A stretch of DNA of 64,000 nt from Chrysopilus asiliformis (taxonomy: Eukaryota > Arthropoda > Insecta > Diptera > Rhagionidae): assembly GCA_964034945.1 (NCBI GenBank), contig OZ035961.1:75456188-75520187 (forward strand). Reading direction: 5' to 3'. A model generated the notes under the pieces. The model ran no database searches, had not been told where the DNA came from, and was given only the letters and a program-made list of their open reading frames with translations. Numbering within the stretch: the first letter of the stretch is position 1; each line of letters starts with the position of its first letter. A program made the translations under genes and the position numbers. Below, piece after piece: positions 10,657 to 22,228 of the stretch.

Positions 10657-12825
10657 AATAAAAATTTGTTTCCTTAATTTCCTTTTCACTAAAATTTCTT
10701 TCTTAAATAAAACTTTTATTCATGTATGCAGAGTTTGTGTCGCGCTCATTTTCGTTCTACCGTACCCCTTCCTCCTTCAATGGGATTAAATACTGCAAGA
10801 CTCAAAAAAATCCGTAGAAAAAAAATTCTTTAAAAATTTTCACGTTAAAGGAAAATTTGAGGGAAAACTATTTTACTAATTCATATAACTTTTCTGAAAT
10901 ATTTTCTTTCTCAGATGGTAAATTCAATCGTCTATTATAGACAGAAATGATATCTCTAACAGGTTTGCTACAAAATTCATAAGCAAATTTGACCAAACTA
11001 ATTTTTAGGAAAAATTTGGGAAATTCATGTCCATCGAAAAACTATCGGTGAGTTTTGGTTAACAGCTAAACCTATTCTTATAAATAAATACATAAATGAA
11101 ATTTTTCAAATTTTGACGCACGCGTGATTTGCTAACACGAAGAGAAAGGAACGAATGGAACGTAAGAGGACGTGATAGGATGTCAAACAAATTGACTTTC
11201 TTTACGATCTTGCAAAGGGCCAATACGCCAATTACGAATTGATCGGTGGCCAATTAAGGTAAATTCTGCAATTTTCGTTAACATAATGCCTCTTTAACTG
11301 CCCATAACTTGTCCGCCAAATGCCTGCAACTTTATTTACCAAAAGCGTTTCAATTTTTCGCCTTTTTTCATTTACACCAAGTGTAAAATTCACGTACTCG
11401 TAGTTGTTGACGAAATTGTTGTTTATTCAAAATCCATAATTATTAACATTCGTCCCAAGCATAACAAGTTCAATGCAGATTTTTTTTATATTTTCGGATA
11501 TTTCTGGTAAAAGTATTCAAATTATGATTCTTATCGACTTCATTGTGGCTATGGTAAAACACGGCTGAAAATAAATTACATCCAATCACTTGATTTGCCG
11601 TAGGGTCACATATTTCACATATAATTTATGCTCTTTTCATTCAATCATCGCCTGATTTTACTCTGCGATAATTTGGTCAAAAAATTTCCGTCATTCGGAT
11701 AAAAAATTTTCGGGCAGTCAGAAAAACAGTGGATAAAGAATCTCATTAGTAAACAACGTGTAATCTTGTTGCGCATCGTCATCGGGCAGAACAGACAAAA
11801 ATAAAGACGTTTCAAGTTGAAAATCTTAAATGTTTTCATATGAAATAAAACCGAGTGACACGGCACTCCAGCGATTTGCCATAAAATTACGTTGGACTGA
11901 GGTGAATTAAACAATTTTAGAGATTGTCGGTTGTTTGCCACCGGCATTTAAAACAAACAACGTGAACAATCTTAATTATCCACAAAGTGGTCAAAGGGTG
12001 ACATTTTATTTTAAATCTCCAAAAATGTTTTTATACTGTAACGGTGATTTCTCAAGAAATTCTGCAAATGATATTCGCCGTTTAGTTTGACATGATGTTA
12101 TCTACTTTGAAGCGTTGTTTCGACTATAAATTTCTGACAAATTTTTCTGTATAAAAAACAAATTCGTTGTGAAAAAAAATCCCATAATTTTGTAGTTCGT
12201 GATTGTGCTATATATTAACAAATACGATGTAATTCGAAATGACTGGTTTTACTCTGACTGAATACAAGAATTTTAAAATTTCTCCAGTGTATTTCGAAAA
12301 CTTACCCCCCAATTCTAGGTAGCAGATTTACATCTATTAACTTGTTCACTGACGTTAAGAGAAATTAAATAGAATTTGGTATTTTAGGTAACAAGTTAAC
12401 AATAAGTTGACGTCTCTAAACTCGTCTCTTAACTTTCATGGTGAATTTTTAAATTCACAAATAAATTGGTGGTCTGGTGGTTGAGGTGGGAGGCGGGTGA
12501 ATTTATATTAACTATAAACAAGCGGATAAACGAATGCTTGAATTCTAGGTCTATGAAAAGAAAATGGAAAAATAATAGAAAATACTGATACTTTTAGATT
12601 CTTTTTCATTCGTGAATCGAAAAGTAAACTTTCAAGAGGTTTCGATTCGCTCGCAAACGAATTAAACCACTAAAAACCATTTTCAATTCATATGCGAGCG
12701 AATCGAAAAAATAAAATTCTTCGTGAAAAGAATCATTCGCGAATTTTATTTAATAAAATTCGGTTCGTGAACGATTCAAATGCAAAAGAATTTTATTTTC
12801 AATTCGTGGATCGAATTTTTCCGTA
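10657..12825. other. Unclassified AT-rich stretch
   Basis: No gene recognised. At 12642-12702 a short inverted repeat is visible (CGATTCGCTCGC ... GCGAGCGAATCG), embedded in about 250 bp of ATTCGTGAATCG-like words (12590-12815). This may be a degenerate foldback sequence. Confidence 0.3.
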
Positions 12826-12833
12826 CCCTATAC

Positions 12834-13768
12834 CAGCGATTCTCAACCAGTGGGGCTGAGACCTGTGGTACACCTTTGGTACCTGTGGTAGCTGTGGTAC
12901 ATTTAAGGGGGGGGCGCGAGCATATCCAAGACAAAATATTTAAAAAAGTTTATTAATTGACTGAAAGGAAAGTACACACCCACATACAAAACAAAATACA
13001 TTTCGACATAATATTTAATAATTAACTTATTAACTTACGCTTGGAGCACAATGAACGCGAAACCAGCGCGAAACCAATGCAACTACAACGCTCTGAAATG
13101 TCACGCAGTGCAAAATTCTAGCGGCAGAGCACAATGGCAACTCGTGAAGTAGTACAAGTGACATAATGTAAAGTGGTATAAACTTGGAAAATTTACAAAA
13201 ATGGATAATTTTGAAGCGATAATTTGCTTTGTTGGTCTTTATATTTGTTATTTGCACTAAGGCTATCAATTTTTCCTCGAACGACATTTTTCCAACCTCA
13301 CTTTATGAACTGTTAACGCAGAATTCTGCGGCAAAGTTAGAAGTTTGCAAACTTTTGCGTTGCGGTTACGTTGTAGCTGCATTCTATACGTTCACTGTGC
13401 TCACTTCAAACAATTTGTGGGAACCAAACTTTTAATTGACAGTTTCTGCGCCAGTTTCGCGTCGGTTTCGCGTTCATTGTGATTTCAGGGTTAAAACAAC
13501 TTCTCGCGAAACCGCAAAAATGACGCAAGAGCAATAAAAAGGCACCGGATTCTTGTTTTGTCAACGCTGAGGATCGGTGTTGCCAAATGTCAATAAATTA
13601 CTGTTTTCTTGGTAATTTGTGTTTAAAATTAGGGTAGTAGCGTAGGTTTAGCGCCAAAATACTCAAATTACGTTATTATTCTAATACATTTTATTGTATG
13701 CAGGGGGGGCGCGATGCCAATTTTGATTGAAAATTGGGCCGCGAATACTGAAAGGTTGAGAAACGCTG
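12834..13768. mobile_element. hAT-like element, CAGCG-TTCTCAACC ends
   Basis: The left end is CAGCGATTCTCAACC. The right end, read on the other strand, is CAGCGTTTCTCAACC. The flanks are CCCTATAC (12826-12833) and CCCTATAG (13769-13776), an 8-bp duplication with one difference. Runs of G beside both ends (AAGGGGGGGGCGCGAG and GGGGGGGCGCGATG) are also inverted. These are hallmarks of hAT elements. There is no transposase. An internal inverted repeat occupies 13047-13481. Confidence 0.75.
13047..13481. repeat. Internal inverted repeat, possible nested MITE
   Basis: It starts CACAATGAACGCGAAACC and ends with its reverse complement GGTTTCGCGTTCATTGTG. The repeat is 28 bp with two mismatches, inside the hAT element at 12834-13768. 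No target duplication could be recognised, so it may be a nested MITE or part of the hAT's own structure. Confidence 0.5.
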
Positions 13769-13776
13769 CCCTATAG

Positions 13777-14908
13777 GTATCAGTTTAGGTAAATGGATTT
13801 AATACAAAAGATCACATTAAAAGCAAACTTTCTAACCACAAATCCTATTTTGCAACACAAAATGTGTACGGTACGTGTATCCTAATTTGAACCCATCTCG
13901 TAAGAGGTCGCTAATTTCAATTGAAAACTATATCTGTGATTGTAGTACTGTCGGTTAAACCTCCAATGGGCACTTGTTGTCTAATTAACCTTCCGATTGA
14001 AACCATTTAATTAAGAAGTTTACTGTTTGTGTGAATCGGATCGAATTTTCGATCATGAGTGTGGCATCCGTTGCGGACAAAAGAAAGGCTCCACAAGGCT
14101 GTTACCACACTGAAATTGAAAACCATCAACCAAAAGATGTTGATGGTGTCCGCGTAATTCATCCGACGGTTAAATAGATTGGGAATCTATTCAATCAGAG
14201 ATTCAGGGCTAAGTGTAAGGTACGTGCTCGACCTTCACCCACCGATCGTTAAACAGATCTCTGAAGAATGTTGTACGCGTATGATCTCCTGGTTGAGTCA
14301 ACTTGAGTTCAACGATTATTAATATCATCTTGAATGAGTGGCTGATGGGGGTGGGTGATAAATGATCGACCGTGTGAACTGAGATCTTTTGTCTGGGAAA
14401 TTATTCATTTTAGGAACCGTGAAATTTGAATTATTCGCCATCGGTGTATACATTCTAATGCGGTAACTTTTGCGATTTTGCAAGTTTTTACAATATTTGC
14501 ACAGCTGTAAATTGTCAGTTGTTACTTTTCAAACGGAATTCGACGAGCATGGGAAGCAATCATAATAATAACACGTGATGCGTTTTAACAACTTAATTAC
14601 TATTTCAAATTAGGCTATCGAGAAAAAAATCAAATAGTTTTAATCTATATCAAATTAATGGTTCGCAATTTAAAATTATATAACAGACGAAGTTAATTGG
14701 ATATACGTCAATTTAATGAGAATTTATCAAACGAATTTCCAAGTCTGCAGTAATAATTATATTTGTATTTGTATATTCACAGGAAGTTAGGTCAGTGTTG
14801 ATGATACCTTATATTTTATTGCAATTGAGAATTGTAAGACATCAATTTACATGTTTATTCAGTGTATTAAAGTTATATTTGCCTTATTTTTCCTGTAAGT
14901 AGCAATTT
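13777..14908. other. Unique-looking sequence, no gene seen
   Basis: The stretch 13860-14450 is less AT-rich and shows no repeat signature or long frame. It could be conserved regulatory DNA, but nothing in the sequence proves this. Confidence 0.3.
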
Positions 14909-15555
14909 CCCAGTGGGGATTTAGAGCTTACTGAATCGCTTACGTAATCGGAAAAAGTAATGACCATTGATTACTCGTCCAGTTACCACATCGATTACTT
15001 TTACTTAGGAATGTCCGCGAAAAGTAAGGCCTTACTAGCAACTTTACATGTAAGCACTTTGTTCATGCATTACAAGTATGCACTATCATTTGAAAAAAAT
15101 ATAATTCTTCAACAAATTATAAATATATTTTCTTACGTATTTAATTAAATGTTGAAAAACTTTTGCTCACCCCGCGATTCGAACCCGAGATCCCTGGGTT
15201 TGAAGTCCACTCGCAAACGCATATGGCCACCGAAGTCAATTAACAATGCGAGTTAAAACGTGAATGGTTTCTATCTCGTGTTTCAATGCATTACTTTTTC
15301 CCATACACCCCATTACGTTTGTAAGGGCTAAGAATTTTTTTCACTGAGCAATTACTTCTTCCCTTACAACTCATTACATTTGTAAGAACTTACAATTCTC
15401 TTCGATGAAAGCATCGATTATCCCGTAAGTGATAGCAAATTTCTGACTGAGACATTACTTTATGCTTTACAAGCCGTTACATTTGTAAGTTCTTACGGTT
15501 TTCTTCGAAGAAATAACCGATTATCAAGTAAGGGATGACAAAAGTTCCCACTGGG
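14909..15555. mobile_element. MITE with CCCAGTGGG ends and an internal tRNA-like segment
   Basis: The left end is CCCAGTGGGGATTTAGAGCT. The right end on the other strand is CCCAGTGGGAACTTTTGTCA. TT lies on both sides (14907-14908, 15556-15557). The interior contains repeated GTAAGGGAT/TTACATTTGTAAG words and a tRNA-like stretch (see 15165-15235). Superfamily not clear. Confidence 0.55.
15165..15235 (-). repeat. tRNA-like (pol III B-box) segment inside MITE
   Basis: On the - strand the sequence GGGTTCGAATCGCGGGGTG matches the T-arm and B-box pattern GGTTCGAANCC. Upstream of it lies an anticodon-arm-like stretch, GGACTTCAAACCCAG. The D-arm and acceptor stem do not fold well, so this is not a working tRNA gene. 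It resembles the tRNA-derived head of a SINE. Confidence 0.45.
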
Positions 15556-16216
15556 TTCTAGCAAGTCTATTTTGACCGATTCATATTTATTTTCTTGCTA
15601 GGAAAATACAAGATTTGTATATATGAATATAAGTAATCGCAGTGAAAACAGATTAAAAACAAGACGTCTATTGACAACCTCAAATCAAATATGGGAAGTA
15701 TTATTGATTTCGATAATTTTCGGGTTTAAGGTCATATTGAAATATTTTTGCTATAAACCATTTCCATTCAAGTAACAGATTTGTCATGGCCAAAATTGAA
15801 TAATACAATGAAATTAACTTTTAATGGAAACAATGAGAAATCGGAAAAGATTTTTTTTTTGAAAGAAAACATCAAGTTTCGAACCTGAGAATCAATGGCT
15901 GGATCTCATCAGAGTGACGCCATGATCTCTGTCACTGACATGACCATGAAGGATTTGGACGAGGGAGGAGAGTTCAATAAATCAACTGGTACTTAACTCC
16001 TGTATTTGTGAATTGTACTGTAGAGTAAATGTTTTATTTAAACTGTTTTTACTTTGTGAGGGAAAATTTGTTTCCTGAGTCTAAATGTTAATTCTGAATC
16101 GGATTTGTTGGTTCTAGTATTTATTCTAAATGTCAATTCTAGATGTATTTTCACCCAAAGAAATATTGATTGTTTGAATTTTCCGATCATTTAGATTTAT
16201 AATATTATTAAAGAGG
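15556..16216. other. AT-rich spacer with a second tRNA-like trace
   Basis: On the - strand at 15868-15950 there is a weak B-box (CAGGTTCGAAACTTG) preceded by GATCATGGCGTCACTC-like sequence. It suggests another degenerate tRNA-derived repeat. No terminal repeats were found. Confidence 0.3.
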
Positions 16217-16218
16217 TA

Positions 16219-17041
16219 CACTGAGAAAAAAAATTTAAAGCCACTTTTATCATCACTCTTCGCTTAATTACTGGCGCTATTTGCTATAAGTTTTTACTGA
16301 TGACCAGCAAAATTTGCTAATAAAATAGCTAAATTGCTATCTGACAGTAGCAGTTTTTGCTTAAAATACAGAAAAAAATTATATGTAATTTTACATATCG
16401 GGTTTGAAAAAATCTTCACCCTACAAACTTGCTTTAACTCTGAATCATTTAATGCAAGCTTTGTTGCATATAGTTGTTTTATTTTAAACTTTAATATTTA
16501 ATAAATTTTAAATTTATGTGTAGAAAAGTTTTCTTTGTCCATTCCAAGATTTGAACCCAGACCTCCAGAACTGCAGAGAAATTAACGTCTGATTCAAGCC
16601 AATACCCGAACTTAGGCTAAACGTGAATAGCCTTTACCTTAAAATCCACTTCAGTTCTTGCTTTAATTTTTAGCAAATACAATTATGTCAGACTTTTTTC
16701 AAATATGTTTATTAAAAGTAATATTTACTTTGAAAATTGCATATCTTATTGGATAAAGAGCTATTTATAAATCAAACTTAGCGAGAAATTAGCAAATTTT
16801 ATGATTATGTTAATGCCAATTAAATAAATGTTATTGCTAGTTTATGTAGGACTAGAAGCGAAATTTAATAGCTATGTTAGTAGCTAAATTCTGTCAGTCA
16901 TTTGAAATATCTTTATTTACTACTTTCTATAGCAACTGACCACTATTCGCTGATTAATTTGGTAAGAATTTACAGCATTTATAGTTATTTGAGATTTGCT
17001 ATTTTGAATAGAAAAATTTATAGTAGATAAATTTTTCAATG
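16219..17041. mobile_element. TA-flanked MITE with tRNA-like segment
   Basis: The ends are CACTGAGAAAAAAAATTTA and, on the other strand, CATTGAAAAATTTATC. TA lies at 16217-16218 and 17042-17043. The interior is rich in GCTATTTGCTA-like words. It includes a - strand B-box-like stretch (GGGTTCAAATCTTGG) at 16536-16612. No coding capacity. Confidence 0.5.
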
Positions 17042-17134
17042 TAACTTAGCGAAAAATAGAAAGACTCACTTTTTAATATCTGAGAATCTAAGTACCCTAT
17101 AGGAACCTGAATCTTTCGGTAAAGTATCCAGCAT

Positions 17135-17861
17135 CAAGGTGTATCAACTAGAGAGGTGGAGTACTCCCGTCCACTACTATCAAATATTGCGCGTGTGACG
17201 TCACAACCGCTAAACAGAATCGAAGGTGCCAGTGGTTTCTAATGGGAGATTTATGCGATTACTTAGATCTGATATGTTTATATAGTTTTTTTGTTTAGGT
17301 GTTTTAATATAACGTACAAATAGATCAAATTAAAGAGTATATGCAATATGTATATATGAAAATAGAGTTAGTTTGAATGGAAAGTATTTTTTATTTGTAA
17401 TTTTTTTAGTACATTGTTGATTAAGTTTCCTTAATTTAGATTGACGAAAATCTTCGTCCGCTCTACGCTTTCTTTTCAGTATTTTCTGTTCCTTAAGTTT
17501 TTGATTAAATTGCTTGCACCGAATGTTAACACGAAGTTTAGGATATCTATTAACCAGGACAAAATCAAAGAAAAAATGAGAAAAATAGCTCCACTGAGAA
17601 CAACAGTTTCGATTGAGTGCACTTATTTCAATAAATGAAATAAAATATTTCTGGACATTTATTTTCCCTAACGCTTTGACATTTTGGCATAGCACACTTT
17701 CTATCCACCATCGAAATCGTTTGGTGTTTGATACTGCCGAGATAAACTTATATTCATCTGTGCATTCAGAGCGCGGTTGTTACGTCACAGCACACTCACA
17801 CTGGCGCTTGGTGTGTAAGATACAAACGGGAGTACTCCACCTCTCTAGTTGATACACCTTG
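17135..17861. mobile_element. Mutator-like MITE with 9-bp TSD
   Basis: A perfect inverted repeat of 36 bp, starting CAAGGTGTATCAACTAGAGA, closes both ends. Homology continues inward to about 85 bp, including GTGTGACGTCACAACCGC against its inverse at 17770-17795. The flanks are a perfect 9-bp duplication, ATCCAGCAT, at 17126-17134 and 17862-17870. Long perfect terminal repeats with a 9-bp duplication fit the Mutator (MULE) superfamily. The interior frames (for example - strand 17330-17695) show no transposase motif. Confidence 0.8.
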
Positions 17862-18029
17862 ATCCAGCATATAAAATTTTGTTAAGCACATGAAATTTAT
17901 CAAGGGCCAGCATCGGGTACTGGTCCAAAATAGGTCAACTCTTACAGAAACACAAAAAAAGAATATTTTTCTCATGTTACGTTTTACAGCGAAAAAAGAG
18001 TTTTCTTTTAAATCACATGATTAATGTTT

Positions 18030-18835
18030 AAGTACCAGGAAGACCGAGCCATGCTCGGTGACCTCAAAATCCTACTTTTGCTGATTTTTGGGGAAAAACT
18101 AAATTCACATTATCTTTACAGAGCTTTTCCAGAGTTTTTAAATTCCCGACCTAGAAAGCTAGAACTAAAACTGACGCGCGATAACAAAATTTCATGGAAA
18201 TCGGTTGAGTGGTTATTGAGTAATCGCTGTCACCGATTTTTGAAACGTTGTTTTGAGACACCAGGTGAGGGTTATCGAGGGGAGGGAAAAGTCAGGTTTG
18301 TAGTGGGAAAATCGAAAGCCCTTAGCCCTCTTAGTAATACTGTACAGTTTCATTAAGATCGGACCACCCAATTCGAAGATACCAGGCGAGGGGTAACGAG
18401 GGGAATTTTCTTAGAGGTGAGACCTATCTAGATCGATTCCTTGTCCCCGAAAATCCGTAACCCCCAAGTTTAATGAAAATCGTTAGGCGAGTTTTCGAGA
18501 TCGTTGTGCAAACATTCTTCGTATTATATTATAGGAGTACCAGGAAGACCGAGCCATGCTCGGCGATCTCAAAATCCTCCTTCTGCCTCTGTCTCTGAGT
18601 AATTGAATCCGATTGTAATTGCAACATGATTCGTATAATGAGGTTCAGGGAACTTGACTGTTTTGTAATTACTATTTATCGCTGCCGATAGATATCTTAA
18701 AAGTGATATTTTTAGAATGCATATCGCAAATCCTTACTCCCTAGCAATATGGCGAATTTTCATTAAGACACCTTCACGTAATTCGAAGACACCAGGCGAG
18801 GGGTATCGAGGAAAGGGAAAAGTCAGGTCTGTAGT
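18030..18835 (+). repeat. Dispersed repeat with GACCGAGCCATGCTCGG hairpins
   Basis: The block AGTACCAGGAAGACCGAGCC is followed by ATGCTCGG and occurs at 18031 and 18536. CCGAGC-CAT-GCTCGG is a perfect small hairpin. A second recurring block, ACACCAGG(C/T)GAGGG, occurs at about 18259, 18381 and 18790. The arrangement looks like two partial copies of one repeat. The + strand frame at 18024-18356 is repeat sequence and shows no domain. Confidence 0.5.
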
Positions 18836-20559
18836 ATATAAATCTATGATTTGTGGCTATTGTGTGACCCAATAAATAGAAAAACAAATTTTTGAAAAAT
18901 ATTAATGCGTTCTCATTTGGTATCAATTTTTCCTTGTATCAGTATTTATGACTTTTAACGTCAGTAAGTTTTTTTTATCAAATTTATAGTCTTCCAAAAT
19001 CGGGATAAATACATGAAAATGTGTTGATTAATGAAATTTAAAATAATTTTTTATTCATACATTTTTAATGAAAAATGCTAAATACACAAAACACTTTTTT
19101 TCAAATATGCTTATAGAAGTATTCTAATGACACCACAAAACAAAAAAAAATCAGGTTATTTAAATCAATTTCAAAAGTATGGTATGGCTGACCTTTTTAA
19201 CACCTGTCTAGTCGGACTGCCCATTAAATATTTGAAATGTCATTTGAGGGGAACTAACCGTGAATACAAAATAAAATCTAAACTCAACTACTAATATTAA
19301 TGCAACAAAGTCAGAGGATATTTTTTGTTTTATTTTTTTTTTTGGATTTTCTTTTACCTATGTTAAATACCTTTGTGGCTTCTTTTAGATGGATCCATTA
19401 ATTACATTAAAACGTCAGAAACCCAATGGTAAACCTTGTCAAACAAACTCGTCCCACTTTTACATTCAAACATACAGAAGTATACTGAAACAAGTTAATA
19501 AAGTCCTTGCACTGCCGTTAATCGCTGCCACCAAATATAAAGTCAAATCATCAACGATAACTAACCATACCTAATTTTGGTATTTCTTAAATGCTCAGCG
19601 TAAGGGTGGTTGGGTCACCTCATGATTACCATGAATATGTCATGGCGACCGGCGAGTTCACGTGACATTTTATTATATTATGAAATCGATGAGTCATCGG
19701 AAATCGATTTGGCAACAATGTACACAATTTGGGTGTAATCACTCAACTTTGGAATTATTTGCCGGGTACAATTTACCATACAACTATCGGTTTGCCACCC
19801 CCATGAAATGCCGCGGTAATTTCACTCTAGAACGGGTCTTGGGGCCAACATTTTAATGGGCTTATGGAATTGCGGCTATGTATGGTAAAATATCTATGGA
19901 TGTTTCCCTTCTTTATCGCAACATACTGTGAAACCTACAACATAAATTCTATTATTGCAGCTTTAATATTGAACATGGAGACCATATTTTTCTGTTCAAA
20001 GTGGGTAAGCTTTGAAAATACGCTTGTAAATCTTTTAGTGACAATAGAGGTGACAGGTTTTAATGATTTTTCCAATTTTCCATAAATTGTTTTCTTGTAA
20101 TCACTGTGTAAAACTTAAGTAATTTTTTTTCTATTCTTTTGTAATTTTGTACTGATATGAATAACACATGACTTTCTTATACTGACAGTATGCTCCTGTG
20201 CACATTACACTATAAATCTATAATTATAACTGATGTGAGCCTAGGCCCTAGGTAAACATTCCAATAATTTGTCAGTTTACATACTAATCTTAAAAAAATG
20301 TATCGAATATGAGATATCTCGGGAACGATCCAAGATATCGATTTACAGTAAAAGTGATAAAACAGTACACGATCGATCTAGCAAACTCAAAAGAACCAAG
20401 GCTATTCACTACATCGAATTGTTCAATATATTGATAACTGACTAAAACCACAACGACTTAAAGTTTTTTTATATCTAATTTCGAAGCAAGCCTTGCATCA
20501 CAGATATTATATGATACACAGATATTATCACAGAAATTATGCCTGAAGGTACAAAGTTG
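18836..20559. other. No gene seen; 19600-19900 is unique and less AT-rich
   Basis: No reading frame with recognisable features. The segment at about 19590-19900 stands out by its higher G+C and lack of repeats, which could mean regulatory sequence. Nothing decisive is visible. Confidence 0.3.
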
Positions 20560-20975
20560 AACCAATCCGTCCCTTTCGCCCATACAAACGAACCAGTTTT
20601 TTGCAATTTTCTGGAAAACTATGAGTTGTGTTGAAAATTTTATAAAGGTAAAATGTATTTAGAATAGGATTTTACATAACTGATCTATACATCAAAATCC
20701 AATCGAACTACTGTTTCCACCCTCGCAAATGGAATACTTTTTTCCTATTTTCTCGAAAACTGTGCATCGGATCGAAAAATTTATAAAGACGAAATCTGTT
20801 TAGAATATGATTTTACATAAGCGTACTATACATCAAAATCCAATCGGATTACTCCGTTTTCCCTCTCCTATACAAATGGATTTTTTTTAAATAAACATTT
20901 TGTCTGTCATCATATAGAGTATTTCACGATTGGCTCGTGGCAATTGTAGCTTTTCTTATGTTTTAATAAAAAAAA
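20560..20975 (-). repeat. Diverged family P copies in tandem
   Basis: Two adjacent diverged versions of the family P core are present: TCTCGAAAAC...GAAAAATTTATAAAG...GATTTTACATAA...ATACATCAAAATCCAATCG. They are followed by GGCAATTGTAGCTTTTCTTATG, which corresponds to the AAACATAACAAAAGCTATAATTGCC terminus read on the other strand. Confidence 0.5.
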
Positions 20976-21188
20976 TTCCAACGGCGGAATATTTGTAGCA
21001 TACCGATGAACTAAGAAACCTATAACTAGATAATCACAAACAAAAATGGAGACAAATCTCTTCTCTCTGGTCGGTCTTTGAAAATTTCCAAGCGTACACT
21101 AAGATGCGTTTTATCATTTTTTTGAGCTCATCGTCAAAAACCTTTTCTGAAAAAAAAACTTGTATTTTTAACTTAACTATGGGAGTAA

Positions 21189-22225
21189 AGGCCTAACTAT
21201 GATAGACATAAGAACGCATATGTAAATGTCAAATTCCCAACGAATATTGACATACATAGCTGTCAACATAAAAGCTAACCATAATATGTATAGACCACAG
21301 ATATCGTACTACTAGATCGCGGCACTCGAACAATTGCATAGCAAAAATATGGGACAGCATGACTATGGTTGTCTCATTTTGTCTTCGAATTTTAGTGATG
21401 TCAGATGTTCGAATCAACAAACTCAATAACACTTGAATTATATGTTTTACGTCGAACTCATAAGACTTATACACAGGTTTAGGGAATTGCAAATTAATGT
21501 ATGTAGCAGCTCTGAATATTAACATGAATAATCGGTATAGGGATTGAATAATATTCCGTCGGGGACCTGCATAAGCATTTTTTTCCAGAATTTTAATTTC
21601 GCAGAATTACTAGCTTTGTCCCTTTTTTTCGTCATAGCTTTTTGACGTTTCAGTGGCCCATTTGAGATAGCAAATGGCTTGATCTAGTAGTAGGATATCT
21701 GTGGCATAGACTGACATAAATAAAGTCAAATTCTTCTCGATAGTAATTGACAAAGTTGAAGGAAAAAATGAGTGAATTGAAAAAAAATTAAAGAAATATT
21801 TGAAATTGTGAAGTGCTTAAAAGAATTAAGTGACCTGAAAGATGAACTGGATGAATACGGCAGAAAGAAGCGTTCATGTGATGTACGAGAAATCAATCGC
21901 GACAGGAAAACGCACGGACACTACGTAGTCACCTTCTTAAAAATAAAAAGGCTTGATCCGGATCAATTTTTTGACCACAAATGTCTTTGACTATCTGTTG
22001 TCCTGCTTGAGTCCCTTTTTGGAAAAATTTTAGGTTATGTTCACTATTTACATATGTCAGTTCCATTTGTATCGAATTATTCATGCTTAACGAATGTTTA
22101 ACGAAGGTTTGAAGGTGGCAACACTCTTGACATATGTCTATTGTGGGTATTAACACTGACTTTCTTATTCTGGAAATGACATATGCAGCTACATATGCGT
22201 TCTTATGTCTATCATAGTTGGGCCT
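21189..22225. mobile_element. PIF/Harbinger element, internally decayed
   Basis: The inverted ends begin AGGCCTAACTATGATAGACA on the left and AGGCCCAACTATGATAGACA on the right, and continue for about 37 bp (ATAAGAACGCATATGTA). The flanks are TAA at 21186-21188 and 22226-22228, the classic 3-bp TWA target of PIF/Harbinger. Inside, a + strand frame preserves part of a Harbinger-type transposase N-terminus (21808-21990). Length is 1,037 bp, against roughly 3 kb or more for autonomous members. Confidence 0.75.
21808..21990 (+). pseudogene. Harbinger-type transposase N-terminal remnant
   Basis: The frame contains VREINRDRKTHGHYVVTFLK followed by IKRLDPDQFFDHKC. The pattern R..HG.Y..L......DP..FF is what precedes the catalytic domain in PIF/Harbinger transposases. 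The DDE residues are missing: the frame ends after about 60 codons and the rest of the element is non-coding. The resemblance is judged by eye, but it agrees with the independent evidence of the TAA duplication and AGGCC ends of the enclosing element. Confidence 0.5.
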
Positions 22226-22228
22226 TAA

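Noticed and set aside
17330..17695. 121-codon - strand frame with a basic stretch
   Set aside because: Lies within a Mutator-like MITE, no transposase motif, composition like the surrounding AT-rich DNA.
18024..18356. 110-codon + strand frame
   Set aside because: Overlaps the GACCGAGCCATGCTCGG dispersed repeat and has no recognisable domain.
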